Assembly (NCBI GenBank): GCA_024692605.1
Contig: JAILMQ010000234.1
Coordinates: 1 to 35,361 of the forward strand
Length of the DNA stretch: 35,361 bases
Source: Eubacterium sp.
Lineage (GTDB): Bacteria > Bacillota > Clostridia > Lachnospirales > Lachnospiraceae
Direction: 5' to 3'
Shown piece by piece: positions 1-7,606 of the stretch; positions within the stretch are counted from its first letter, which is position 1; every line of letters begins with the position of its first letter. Under the pieces are notes generated by a model, which was not told the DNA's origin, did not search any database, and saw only the letters and a program-made list of their open reading frames with translations. Made by a program: the position numbers and the translations under genes.

Positions 1-978
1 TAAAATTTCCTTTACATCTCCAACAACAGCATGATCAGTAAGAATATTTTTATTAATTTCAGCAGGATCTACATCAAACTGTAGAATCTTTGCATTGCTA
101 GCAAATTTGTCTGGATTTCCAAGAACTCTATCAGAGAATCTTGTGCCCACTGCAATAAGCAAATCACACTCTGAAACGCTAAGGTTTGATGCCTTGCAGC
201 CATGCATACCAAGCATGCCTGTGTATCTTTCATCTCTACCATCGAATGCACCCTTGCCCATAAGAGTATCGCAAACTGGCGCATCAACGAGCTCTACAAA
301 CTTCTTTAATTCCTTTGAAGCATTTGCAAGAACTGCTCCACCACCAACAAAGATAACTGGCTTTTTAGACTTTTTGATAAGCTTTACAGCCTCTTTGATG
401 GCATCCTCAGTAATGCTCTTTTTAACACGACCAACTGGGATTGGCTTCATTGGCATGTATTCATATTTATTATTTGGAGCTGTGACATCCTTTGGCACAT
501 CAATGAGAACTGGACCTGGGCGACCGCTCTTTGCAATAGTAAATGCACGGCGGATTGTCTCTGCCAAATCCTTGATATCCTTAACGATGAAGTTGTGCTT
601 TGTGATAGGCATAGTGATACCAGTGATATCAATCTCCTGGAAAGAATCCTTGCCAAGCAAAGGCACAGTAACATTGCATGTGATTGCAACAATAGGAACT
701 GAATCCATGTGAGCTGTTGCAATACCTGTCACAAGATTTGTTGCGCCAGGGCCACTAGTAGCGAAGCACACACCAACCTTTCCAGTAGAACGAGCGTAGC
801 CATCTGCAGCGTGAGCCGCTCCCTGCTCGTGGCTTGTAAGCACATGATGAATCTCATCACTATGCTTATAAAGCTCATCATATAAGTTAAGAATTGCTCC
901 ACCCGGATAGCCGAAAACTGTATCAACTCCCTGTTCCTTCAAACATTCTATAATTATTTCTGAACCATTTAATAACAT
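1..978 (-). CDS. ilvB: Acetolactate synthase large subunit (partial, C-terminus outside window)
   Basis: This is the N-terminal 326 codons of the thiamine-diphosphate enzyme that condenses two pyruvates to acetolactate (or pyruvate with 2-ketobutyrate) in valine, leucine and isoleucine synthesis. The frame is open from an ATG at 978 to the window edge with no stop. The start reads MLLNGSEIIIECLKEQGVD. Visible landmarks are YPGGAILNLYDEL, the catalytic-glutamate segment SHEQGAAHAADGYAR (residues about 49-63), TSGPGATNLVTGIATAHMDS, and GRPGPVLIDVPKD at the end of the first domain, followed by the central domain. The start lies 1 nt after the ilvD stop, with GGAGG inside the ilvD end, so the pair is translationally coupled. 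Proline codons are mainly CCA and GGC glycine is common, unlike ilvD. Identification is firm; a catabolic acetolactate synthase is unlikely in this operon. Confidence 0.95.
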   Translation of the reverse strand, partial: MLLNGSEIIIECLKEQGVDTVFGYPGGAILNLYDELYKHSDEIHHVLTSHEQGAAHAADGYARSTGKVGVCFATSGPGATNLVTGIATAHMDSVPIVAITCNVTVPLLGKDSFQEIDITGITMPITKHNFIVKDIKDLAETIRRAFTIAKSGRPGPVLIDVPKDVTAPNNKYEYMPMKPIPVGRVKKSITEDAIKEAVKLIKKSKKPVIFVGGGAVLANASKELKKFVELVDAPVCDTLMGKGAFDGRDERYTGMLGMHGCKASNLSVSECDLLIAVGTRFSDRVLGNPDKFASNAKILQFDVDPAEINKNILTDHAVVGDVKEIL

Positions 979-979
979 C

Positions 980-2656
980 TTAAACCTCCGGTGTTTTTAA
1001 AATTGCCCCTCTATTTCCGCTAGTTACCTGCGCAGCATATCTTCTCAAATAACCTGTAGTAACCTTAGGCTCTCTAGGACTCCACTTAGCTTTACGAGCT
1101 GCAAGTTCTTCGTCGCTAACCTTTAAAGTCATAGTGTAATTTGGTATATCGATAGCGATGATATCGCCTTCTTCTACAAGTGCGATTGGTCCGCCAACAG
1201 CTGCCTCTGGTGAAACATGGCCGATAGATGCACCACGGCTGGCACCTGAGAAACGTCCATCTGTGATAAGAGCAACTGATGAGCCAAGTCCCATACCTGC
1301 AATAGCTGATGTAGGATTAAGCATTTCTCTCATACCAGGGCCACCCTTAGGTCCTTCATAACGAATAACAACTACGTCTCCATCCACGATCTTTCCACCT
1401 AGGATTGCAGCTATTGCATCTTCCTCTGAATCAAAGACTCTTGCAGGGCCTTCATGTTTAAGCATTTCAGGAACAACTGCAGATCTCTTAACAACTGATC
1501 CGTCCGGTGCAAGGTTACCCTTAAGTACTGCAAGACCACCTGTCTTTGAATAAGGATTATCTGTAGGTCTGATAACCTCAGGATTTCTATTAACCGCATT
1601 CTTAACTGCTTCACCGATTGTCTTTCCTGTTACAGTCATACAATCTTCATTTATAAGACCCATATCACAAAGCTCTTTAACAACCGCATATACACCACCG
1701 GCTTCATTCAGGTCTTCCATATATGTAGGACCTGCAGGAGCAAGATGACAAAGGTTAGGTGTCTTCTCACTGATTGGATTAGCAAATGATATATCAAAAT
1801 CAAATCCTATCTCATGTGCGATTGCAGGAAGATGAAGCATTGAGTTTGTTGAGCATCCCAGTGCCATATCTACTGTAAGTGCATTAAGGATTGCATCCTT
1901 TGTGATGATATCTCTAGGACGGATATTCTTCTCCAGCATATCCATAACAGCATATCCTGCTTTCTTTGCAAGACGAAGTCTCTCTGAATAAACTGCAGGG
2001 ATTGTTCCATTTCCGGGAAGTCCCATACCAAGCACCTCTGTAACGCAGTTCATTGAGTTAGCTGTATACATACCTGAGCATGAACCACAGGTAGGACAAA
2101 CCTTTTCTTCGAACTCTAATACTTCAGCATCATCAATCTTACCGGCTGTTCTTTCTCCTACTGCCTCGAACATTGAGGAAAGACTTCTCTTTCTTCCATG
2201 AATATGACCGGCAAGCATAGGACCACCTGATACAAAAACAGTTGGAACATTTACTCTGGCTGCTGCCATAAGAAGTCCCGGAACGTTCTTATCACAGTTA
2301 GGTATCATTACAAGAGCATCAAACTGATGAGCTATAGCCATAGCTTCTGTTGAATCAGCAATAAGGTCTCTTGTTACAAGACTATACTTCATTCCTATAT
2401 GACCCATGGCAATTCCGTCACATACTGCAATAGCCGGGAACATAACAGGTGTTCCACCTGCTTCAGCCACACCAAGCTTAACAGCCTCTGCAATCTTATC
2501 AAGGTTCATATGTCCCGGTACGATCTCATTGTAAGAACATACGATACCAACCATAGGTTTTCTAATCTCTTCTGCAGTATATCCAAGAGCGTTCAGAAGT
2601 GAACGTGCCGGTGCCTGCTGAAGACCACATTTCATATTATCACTTTGCATTTTCAT
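980..2656 (-). CDS. ilvD: Dihydroxy-acid dehydratase
   Basis: This 558-residue enzyme, the usual family length, dehydrates 2,3-dihydroxy-isovalerate and 2,3-dihydroxy-3-methylvalerate to the 2-keto acids in valine, leucine and isoleucine synthesis. It is a cytosolic iron-sulfur enzyme. Cluster ligands are visible in [10 protein letters not shown] (C121) and [18 protein letters not shown] (C187, C190, C193), and the Mg site lies around [13 protein letters not shown] (D80). The C-terminal domain carries [14 protein letters not shown] and [27 protein letters not shown] lies 3-4 nt before the ATG. A second ATG two codons in (MKMQ) is possible but the first fits the ribosome site. It sits between leuB, 26 nt upstream, and ilvB, 1 nt downstream. 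Confidence 0.97.
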   Translation of the reverse strand: MKMQSDNMKCGLQQAPARSLLNALGYTAEEIRKPMVGIVCSYNEIVPGHMNLDKIAEAVKLGVAEAGGTPVMFPAIAVCDGIAMGHIGMKYSLVTRDLIADSTEAMAIAHQFDALVMIPNCDKNVPGLLMAAARVNVPTVFVSGGPMLAGHIHGRKRSLSSMFEAVGERTAGKIDDAEVLEFEEKVCPTCGSCSGMYTANSMNCVTEVLGMGLPGNGTIPAVYSERLRLAKKAGYAVMDMLEKNIRPRDIITKDAILNALTVDMALGCSTNSMLHLPAIAHEIGFDFDISFANPISEKTPNLCHLAPAGPTYMEDLNEAGGVYAVVKELCDMGLINEDCMTVTGKTIGEAVKNAVNRNPEVIRPTDNPYSKTGGLAVLKGNLAPDGSVVKRSAVVPEMLKHEGPARVFDSEEDAIAAILGGKIVDGDVVVIRYEGPKGGPGMREMLNPTSAIAGMGLGSSVALITDGRFSGASRGASIGHVSPEAAVGGPIALVEEGDIIAIDIPNYTMTLKVSDEELAARKAKWSPREPKVTTGYLRRYAAQVTSGNRGAILKTPEV

Positions 2657-2682
2657 ATCTCCTTTTTATATTTTTAATAAAA

Positions 2683-3765
2683 CTACACTCTTGCAGCAAT
2701 AAGGTCACCCATTTCATCACATTTAACTGAGCTTTCTCCGGCCTTAGCAATATCTCCGGTTCTGTAGCCTTCCTTCAGAACCTGCTTCACAGCATTTTCT
2801 ATTGCATCCGCCTCTTTGTCAAGGTCAAATGTGTATCTAAGCATCATTGCCGCTGAAAGAATAGTTGCGATTGGATTAGCGATGTTCTTTCCTGCTATAT
2901 CAGGAGCTGATCCACCTGATGGTTCATAAAGACCGAACTTTGTCTCATTCAGTGATGCTGAAGGAAGCATACCGATGGAACCTGTTATCATTGATGCTTC
3001 ATCAGAAAGGATATCACCGAACATATTCTCTGTAAGAACCACATCAAACTGTGCAGGATCCTTAACCAGCTGCATTGCTGCATTATCAACCAGCATTACA
3101 TCATATTCCACATCCGGATACTGCTTAGCCACTTCATTTGTAATCTTTCTCCAGAGTCTTGAGGAATCAAGTACATTTGCCTTATCAATAAGTGTAACCT
3201 TGTTATGACGCTTACGAGCTATATCAAAAGACTTGATTGCAATTCTTCTTATCTCACTTTCTGTATACTTCAGTGTATCAACAGCTGTCATCTCGCCGTC
3301 GATTTCCTTTGTATATCTCTCTCCGAAATAAAGACCTCCTGTGAGCTCACGCATCATCATCATATCAAAGCCCTTATCTGCCACTGACTCTTTAAGAGGG
3401 CAAGCCTCTTTAAGTTCAGGATAGAGATATGCAGGTCTCAGGTTTGCAAAAAGCTTAAGTGCCTTTCTGATTCCCAGAAGTCCTGCCTCAGGTCTTTTTT
3501 CCGGTGGAAGCTTGTACCATGGAGAGGTCTGTGTGTTACCACCGATGGAACCCATGAGCACTGCATCCTTAGACTTTGCTATATCAATAGTTTCCTGTGT
3601 GAGGGGCTCACCATATGCATCTATGGAACAGCCTCCCATAAGAAGCTGTTCATAGTTAAATGTGTGTCCGTACTTTTCTCCGACTGCATCCAGAACCTTC
3701 ATAGCCTCTGTAACTATTTCCGGTCCTATGCCGTCTCCTTTAATAACTGCTAATTTACAAATCAT
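2683..3765 (-). CDS. leuB: 3-isopropylmalate dehydrogenase
   Basis: LeuB oxidatively decarboxylates 3-isopropylmalate to 2-ketoisocaproate with NAD+ in leucine synthesis. The 360 residues match the family. Landmarks are the N-terminal VIKGDGIGPEIVTEAMKVLD, the LeuB-type loop GLLGIRKALKLFANLRPA that supplies substrate arginines, the MMMMRELTGGLYFGER stretch, the KANVLDSSRLWR segment, and the metal-binding LTENMFGDILSDEASMITGS. The coenzyme region is YEPSGGSAPDIAGKNIANP. The segment order and the RELTGG form favour LeuB over isocitrate or tartrate dehydrogenase. It follows an unknown membrane gene by 4 nt and precedes ilvD. Confidence 0.96.
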   Translation of the reverse strand: MICKLAVIKGDGIGPEIVTEAMKVLDAVGEKYGHTFNYEQLLMGGCSIDAYGEPLTQETIDIAKSKDAVLMGSIGGNTQTSPWYKLPPEKRPEAGLLGIRKALKLFANLRPAYLYPELKEACPLKESVADKGFDMMMMRELTGGLYFGERYTKEIDGEMTAVDTLKYTESEIRRIAIKSFDIARKRHNKVTLIDKANVLDSSRLWRKITNEVAKQYPDVEYDVMLVDNAAMQLVKDPAQFDVVLTENMFGDILSDEASMITGSIGMLPSASLNETKFGLYEPSGGSAPDIAGKNIANPIATILSAAMMLRYTFDLDKEADAIENAVKQVLKEGYRTGDIAKAGESSVKCDEMGDLIAARV

Positions 3766-3769
3766 TTTA

Positions 3770-4315
3770 CTACCCTTTCTTTTTTATTGTTAAAAATCCA
3801 TCTATACATAAGATAATCGCAGGAACAAATATAAGAATAATGCCCACACTGTTAATAGCAGATTGATTGTTGAAAAATGCCATCAAAAATGAAGTTCCAT
3901 TATCTATTCCATTTACAATGTTGGTCATTCCGTATATCACACGTACACGGAACAAACAGTAGAAAAAGCATACTACAGTGGAAATTATATATATTAATCC
4001 AACCCATCTTGAAAGCATGTATTCACAGAATACTTTAAATGCAGCCAGCATAGCCACATATCTAATCATATGGCATCCAAACAAAACCAAAAAATAAGCA
4101 ATTTGACTTTGACCGCTTCCCAAAAGGAATGGCAAAAAATATGCTGCCAGATATGCTGCTGCAAGAAGCAGTATTCCACCAATGATTCTCACAGAACCAG
4201 CTTTTCCTGATCTTTTTGAAAGAATGATTCCGACTATTGCCGTCATCAGATATACAAATATTTCGCCATATCTGAAGAAGACTATTTCAATGATCATCTT
4301 TATCCATTCATTCAT
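3770..4315 (-). CDS. Unknown polytopic membrane protein inside the leu operon
   Basis: I do not recognise this 181-residue protein. It has about five hydrophobic spans: residues about 18-33, 44-68, 72-96, 105-124 and 157-172. Short basic turns follow some of them (LSKRSGK, TIKKKG at the C-terminus), and there is no cleavable-looking signal peptide. The frame is intact. The start lies 11 nt after the leuD stop, and that gap is entirely AGGTTTACATAA (last A shared with the ATG), a motif also found before nadK and xseB. leuB begins 4 nt after its stop, so it must be made from the leu transcript. It could be a small transporter or membrane sensor linked to branched-chain amino acids, but position is the only evidence. 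Confidence 0.8.
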   Translation of the reverse strand: MNEWIKMIIEIVFFRYGEIFVYLMTAIVGIILSKRSGKAGSVRIIGGILLLAAAYLAAYFLPFLLGSGQSQIAYFLVLFGCHMIRYVAMLAAFKVFCEYMLSRWVGLIYIISTVVCFFYCLFRVRVIYGMTNIVNGIDNGTSFLMAFFNNQSAINSVGIILIFVPAIILCIDGFLTIKKKG

Positions 4316-4326
4316 TATGTAAACCT
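4315..4326 (-). promoter_or_regulatory. AGGTTTACATAA start-site motif, copy 1
   Basis: The 12-mer fills the whole gap between the leuD stop and the start of the downstream membrane gene, with its last A serving as the A of the ATG. The AGG can act as a weak Shine-Dalgarno. The same 12-mer occurs before nadK and xseB, always on the coding strand and 0-2 nt from the start. Confidence 0.6.
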
Positions 4327-4824
4327 CTATGCCTCTTTTGCATTTATGGAATTAATAAGTCCACCCTGCTGAATAATGTTCTGCATAAACGGAGGGAATG
4401 CCTGTCCCTGATAGGTCTTACCTGTTGTTACATCTGTTATAACTCCTGTATCGAAGTTTACTTCAACCTCGTCACCCGCCTTTATCTCCTCACTTGCTTC
4501 CTTACACTCAAGGATAGGAAGGCCGATGTTGATAGAATTTCTATAGAAGATTCTTGCAAAAGACTCTGCTATAACACATGAGATTCCGGAAGCCTTAATA
4601 GCAATCGGTGCATGCTCTCTTGAAGAACCACAGCCGAAGTTTTTACCGGCAACCATAATATCTCCATCCTTAACTCTTTTAACAAAATCCTTGTCAATAT
4701 CCTCCATGCAGTTCTTAGCCAGCTCAGCAGGATCTGCTGTATTAAGATATCTTGCAGGAATAATTACATCTGTATCTACATTATCACCATATCTATGTAC
4801 TAAACCCTTTGCTTGCATATTCAT
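4327..4824 (-). CDS. leuD: 3-isopropylmalate dehydratase small subunit
   Basis: LeuD is the small, swivelling subunit that pairs with LeuC to isomerise 2-isopropylmalate to 3-isopropylmalate. The 165 residues match the short clostridial/archaeal form rather than the roughly 200-residue enterobacterial form. Motifs are [18 protein letters not shown] near residues 12-29, the substrate loop [21 protein letters not shown] around residues 60-80, and [28 protein letters not shown] precedes the ATG. It is separated from leuC by 337 nt holding a MITE-like insertion, whereas leuC and leuD are normally nearly adjacent. Its mRNA leader therefore includes that element unless an internal promoter exists, and I do not see one. 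Confidence 0.95.
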   Translation of the reverse strand: MNMQAKGLVHRYGDNVDTDVIIPARYLNTADPAELAKNCMEDIDKDFVKRVKDGDIMVAGKNFGCGSSREHAPIAIKASGISCVIAESFARIFYRNSINIGLPILECKEASEEIKAGDEVEVNFDTGVITDVTTGKTYQGQAFPPFMQNIIQQGGLINSINAKEA

Positions 4825-4853
4825 TTTCCTTTCTTTCTCTCAATATATTTCAC

Positions 4854-5150
4854 AATGTATACTTTTATAGTTATTCTTGTATATCCGGAATCACTTAAAA
4901 ATATACACTAGTAAATTCGCGAGTGAGTTTGCGAAGCTGAAGTCACGATGTTTGGCTGAGGGACCGTTTCGGGTCTCGGCGCTTAGCGATTCACGAGCTC
5001 TGCGATGTGAGAGCTTAGCGAACGAAGCATAAGCGAAGTGGTCCGCTAGGGGTGGCCCGAAATCGAGTGGAAACGATGTCCTCTCAGACAAATAGGCGTG
5101 ACTGTGAGAATAAACTCACCGCGGAAACACTGTATATAAAAGTATACATT
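4854..5150. mobile_element. MITE-like non-coding element with 16-bp terminal inverted repeats
   Basis: The 337-nt gap between leuC and leuD holds a stretch unlike its AT-rich surroundings. Its ends are perfect 16-bp inverted repeats: AATGTATACTTTTATA at 4854-4869 and its reverse complement at 5135-5150. The interior (about 4917-5130) is visibly GC-richer and full of recurring GCGAAG, TTAGCG and CGAG words, including two copies of GCTTAGCG at 4981-4988 and 5013-5020. A local stem is possible at GAGCTCTGCGATGTGAGAGC. No credible gene lies inside: the one 66-codon frame starts at TTG with no ribosome site. Size, TIRs and lack of coding sequence suit a MITE or an intergenic repeat family, but only one copy is in the window, so repetition elsewhere is inferred. 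Confidence 0.6.
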
Positions 5151-5161
5151 CTCAATTTATT

Positions 5162-6445
5162 TTATAAATCTTCCGGACTACTAATCTTTCCGGTAATAGC
5201 TGATGCAGCTGCCACTGCCGGGCTTGCCAGATATATCTCTGAATCAATTGCACCCATACGTCCGATGAAGTTACGGTTTGTTGTCGATACCGCTCTCTCA
5301 CCGTGTGCAAGGATTCCCATATGTCCGCCAAGACAAGGACCGCAGGTAGGTGTACTTACTATAGCACCTGCTTCAATGAAGATTTCTACAAGTCCTTCGC
5401 GAAGCATCTGAAGATAGATTTCCTGGGTTCCGGGAATTACGATAACCCTGAGCCAGTCTGCAACCTTACGACCATTCATAACATCTGCAGCAATTCTCAT
5501 ATCTTCAATACGTCCGTTTGTACAGGAACCGATAACTACCTGATCTATCTCGATGTCACCCTCAGCATGGATTTCATCGATTGTCTTTGTATTTTCAGGA
5601 AGGTGAGGAAATGCGATTGTTGGGCGAATGCTTCCAAGATCAATCTCGATAACATCATCATATTCGGCATCCTCATCTGCCTCGTATACTGTATATTCTT
5701 TATTTGCAAACTTCTCCGGTGCATGTTCCTTCATATATTCAAGAGTCTTGTCATCTACCGGGAATATACCATTCTTAGCGCCGGCTTCAATTGCCATATT
5801 GGCAATTGTGAATCTGTCGTCCATAGAAAGTGATGAAACACCTTCTCCGGTAAATTCCATTGACTTATATCTTGCACCTTCAACTCCTATCATACCTATA
5901 ATATGAAGGATAAGATCTTTACCACTTGTCCACTGAGCCTTTTCACCCTTAAGTACAAACTTAATTGCAGAAGGAACCTTGAACCAGGCCTGACCTGTTA
6001 CCATTCCCACTGCCATATCTGTTGAACCCACACCTGTTGAAAATGCACCAAGCGCACCATAAGTACAAGTATGTGAATCAGCACCAATACAGGTATTACC
6101 TGCAACGATAAGTCCTTTCTCAGGAAGAAGGGCATGTTCTATACCCATCTGACCAACGTCGAAAAAGTTTACGATATTGTTAGCCTTTGAAAAGTCTCTT
6201 ACCTGCTTTACGTGTTCTGCACTCTTAATATCCTTATTAGGTGTAAAGTGATCCATAACAAGTGCAATCTTTGTATTATCAAAAACTGTCTTCTTTTTAA
6301 ATTTATCCAGCTCATTTATGGCAACCGGAGTTGTTACATCATTTCCCAGTACCAGATCAAGCTTTGCCTCAATCAATTCTCCGGCCTTTACAGACTCAAG
6401 TCCTGCATGAGCCGCAAGAATCTTCTGTGTCATTGTCATTCCCAT
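5162..6445 (-). CDS. leuC: 3-isopropylmalate dehydratase large subunit
   Basis: LeuC is the aconitase-family large subunit carrying the 4Fe-4S cluster and works with LeuD in leucine synthesis. The 427 residues match the shorter HacA/archaeal-type LeuC rather than the roughly 465-residue enterobacterial type. Cluster cysteines are C308 in [10 protein letters not shown] and C368/C371 in [14 protein letters not shown]. Active-site segments include [31 protein letters not shown] and the C-terminal [16 protein letters not shown] lies about 7 nt before the first ATG; ATGs at codons 3 and 5 are less well placed. It is the first gene of the leu-ilv operon and is read from a promoter interleaved with that of lysR. 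A homoaconitase role cannot be excluded from sequence, but leuD, leuB, ilvD and ilvB beside it argue for leucine. Confidence 0.95.
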   Translation of the reverse strand: MGMTMTQKILAAHAGLESVKAGELIEAKLDLVLGNDVTTPVAINELDKFKKKTVFDNTKIALVMDHFTPNKDIKSAEHVKQVRDFSKANNIVNFFDVGQMGIEHALLPEKGLIVAGNTCIGADSHTCTYGALGAFSTGVGSTDMAVGMVTGQAWFKVPSAIKFVLKGEKAQWTSGKDLILHIIGMIGVEGARYKSMEFTGEGVSSLSMDDRFTIANMAIEAGAKNGIFPVDDKTLEYMKEHAPEKFANKEYTVYEADEDAEYDDVIEIDLGSIRPTIAFPHLPENTKTIDEIHAEGDIEIDQVVIGSCTNGRIEDMRIAADVMNGRKVADWLRVIVIPGTQEIYLQMLREGLVEIFIEAGAIVSTPTCGPCLGGHMGILAHGERAVSTTNRNFIGRMGAIDSEIYLASPAVAAASAITGKISSPEDL

Positions 6446-6480
6446 GATTTGTCCTCCTACATTATTACTTTGATTTTTAC

Positions 6481-6509
6481 ACTATAGCACACTTGATAAA
6501 TATAATCAA
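6481..6509 (-). promoter_or_regulatory. Predicted promoter of the leu-ilv operon
   Basis: On the minus strand, TTGATT (6504-6509), a 17-nt spacer and TATAGT (6481-6486) give a good sigma-A promoter. Transcription would begin near 6474, leaving a leader of about 29 nt. That is too short for a T-box or a leader-peptide attenuator. The -35 lies inside the spacer of the opposing lysR promoter. Confidence 0.7.
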
Positions 6510-6521
6510 AATATATATAAT
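6493..6521 (+). promoter_or_regulatory. Predicted promoter of lysR
   Basis: TTGATA (6493-6498), a 17-nt spacer and TATAAT (6516-6521) form a near-consensus promoter with transcription starting near 6528. Its -35 falls within the spacer of the leuC promoter. The two -35 boxes together form the dyad TTGAT-N7-ATCAA (6493-6509). Confidence 0.7.
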
Positions 6522-6532
6522 GAATATTACAT

Positions 6533-6547
6533 ATAACTTTAAGTTAT
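6533..6547. promoter_or_regulatory. Candidate LysR operator (15-bp palindrome)
   Basis: ATAACTTTAAGTTAT is a perfect inverted repeat with 7-bp arms and one central base. It contains the T-N11-A pattern usual for LysR-type operators (T6534, A6546). It lies just after the predicted lysR transcription start and directly before its ribosome site (GGGAGAG), a good position for autorepression. Confidence 0.55.
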
Positions 6548-6559
6548 GGGAGAGAAATT

Positions 6560-7606
6560 ATGATAGATAATCTGAATTATTATAGAGCATTTTATATGGT
6601 GGCCTCCACCGGAAGTATAAGCAAAGCAGCTGAAAGGCTCTTTATCAGTCAGCCTGCAGTAAGTAAATCTGTAAAGCTGCTGGAGGATGAACTGGGCACA
6701 CGACTTTTCAACAGAGTAAGCCGCGGTGTTGAGCTTACTGATGAAGGACGCCTTCTTTACGACCATCTGAGAAAGGCCTTTGATACCATATCAAAAGCTG
6801 AGGATGAGCTTGAACATATAAGCAGTCTGGGTATTGGAGAACTGCGTCTGGGCATAAGCACTTCTCTCTGCCGTTATATTCTCATGCCACACCTGAAGTC
6901 ATTTATCGCCGAGAATCCCCATATCAAACTGACCATAGACTGTCATTCAACATATAACACCATCCATCAGCTTCAGGATGGTAATATTGACGTAGGCTTC
7001 ATATGTGAAACCAATCTGCCACCTGATTATACTTACCAGCCCTATGCAGAGATTCACGATACTTTTATAGCCTCCGAATCCTATCTTCACAACCTTTCTG
7101 TACGTGAAGGCAGTTCTGCCGGCTCCAATGATTCTAATAATGATAAGATAAGTCCTCTTTTTATGGCAGGAAATGTAACTGGTTTTATTGACAATACGAA
7201 TCCTCCAGAAGCCCCTGATTCCACAGATTCCTTAAGCTACAAGGATATCCTGGAACGCTCCAATCTTATGCTTCTGGACAAGACCAATATCACCAGAAAA
7301 CATATTGAAGGTTATTTTTATAACTATGATATTAATCCATCCCAGATTCTGGAGATTAACAACATGGATCTTCTTATCGATTTTGCTTCCATTGGAATGG
7401 GTGTATCTGCGGTGGTAAGGGAATTTGCACTGGAGCAGATAAAAAACGGCACAGTTATGGAACTGGAGTCTGAAACTCCAATCCCATCCCGTACCGTTGG
7501 ATTTATATATCGTAGCGGCTTATCTGACGATTCGCCTACCAGACATTTTATTGACTTCGTCAGTTCTTCCCCTTCATCTTTTCGAGATAATTCTTATCAG
7601 GAATAA
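6560..7606 (+). CDS. LysR-family transcriptional regulator
   Basis: This 348-residue regulator is divergent from the leu-ilv operon. Residues 1-62 form the LysR winged helix (YYRAFYMVASTGSISKAAER, then LFISQPAVSKSVKLLEDELG and RLFNRVSRGVELTDEGRLL). Residues about 92 onward form the periplasmic-binding-like co-inducer domain (LRLGISTSLCRYILMPHL, DVGFICET, GMGVSAVVREFAL). It is about 40-50 residues longer than the usual LysR length. The excess is a Ser/Asn/Asp/Pro-rich stretch at about 183-226, between the two effector subdomains. GGGAGAG precedes the ATG. Position suggests control of leuC and downstream genes by a branched-chain pathway intermediate; the ligand is not deducible. Its last 47 nt overlap the convergent 404-residue membrane gene. 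Confidence 0.92.
   Translation: MIDNLNYYRAFYMVASTGSISKAAERLFISQPAVSKSVKLLEDELGTRLFNRVSRGVELTDEGRLLYDHLRKAFDTISKAEDELEHISSLGIGELRLGISTSLCRYILMPHLKSFIAENPHIKLTIDCHSTYNTIHQLQDGNIDVGFICETNLPPDYTYQPYAEIHDTFIASESYLHNLSVREGSSAGSNDSNNDKISPLFMAGNVTGFIDNTNPPEAPDSTDSLSYKDILERSNLMLLDKTNITRKHIEGYFYNYDINPSQILEINNMDLLIDFASIGMGVSAVVREFALEQIKNGTVMELESETPIPSRTVGFIYRSGLSDDSPTRHFIDFVSSSPSSFRDNSYQE

Noticed and set aside
95-712. A 205-codon plus-strand frame
   Set aside because: It is the antisense shadow of ilvB, which is clearly coding on the minus strand to the window edge.
4891-5091. A 66-codon minus-strand frame inside the MITE-like element
   Set aside because: It starts at TTG with no ribosome site, has a biased odd composition, and lies wholly within a repeat-like non-coding element.
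6446-6480. A T-box or leader-peptide attenuator before leuC
   Set aside because: The predicted leader is only about 29 nt and contains no leucine-rich reading frame or long stems.
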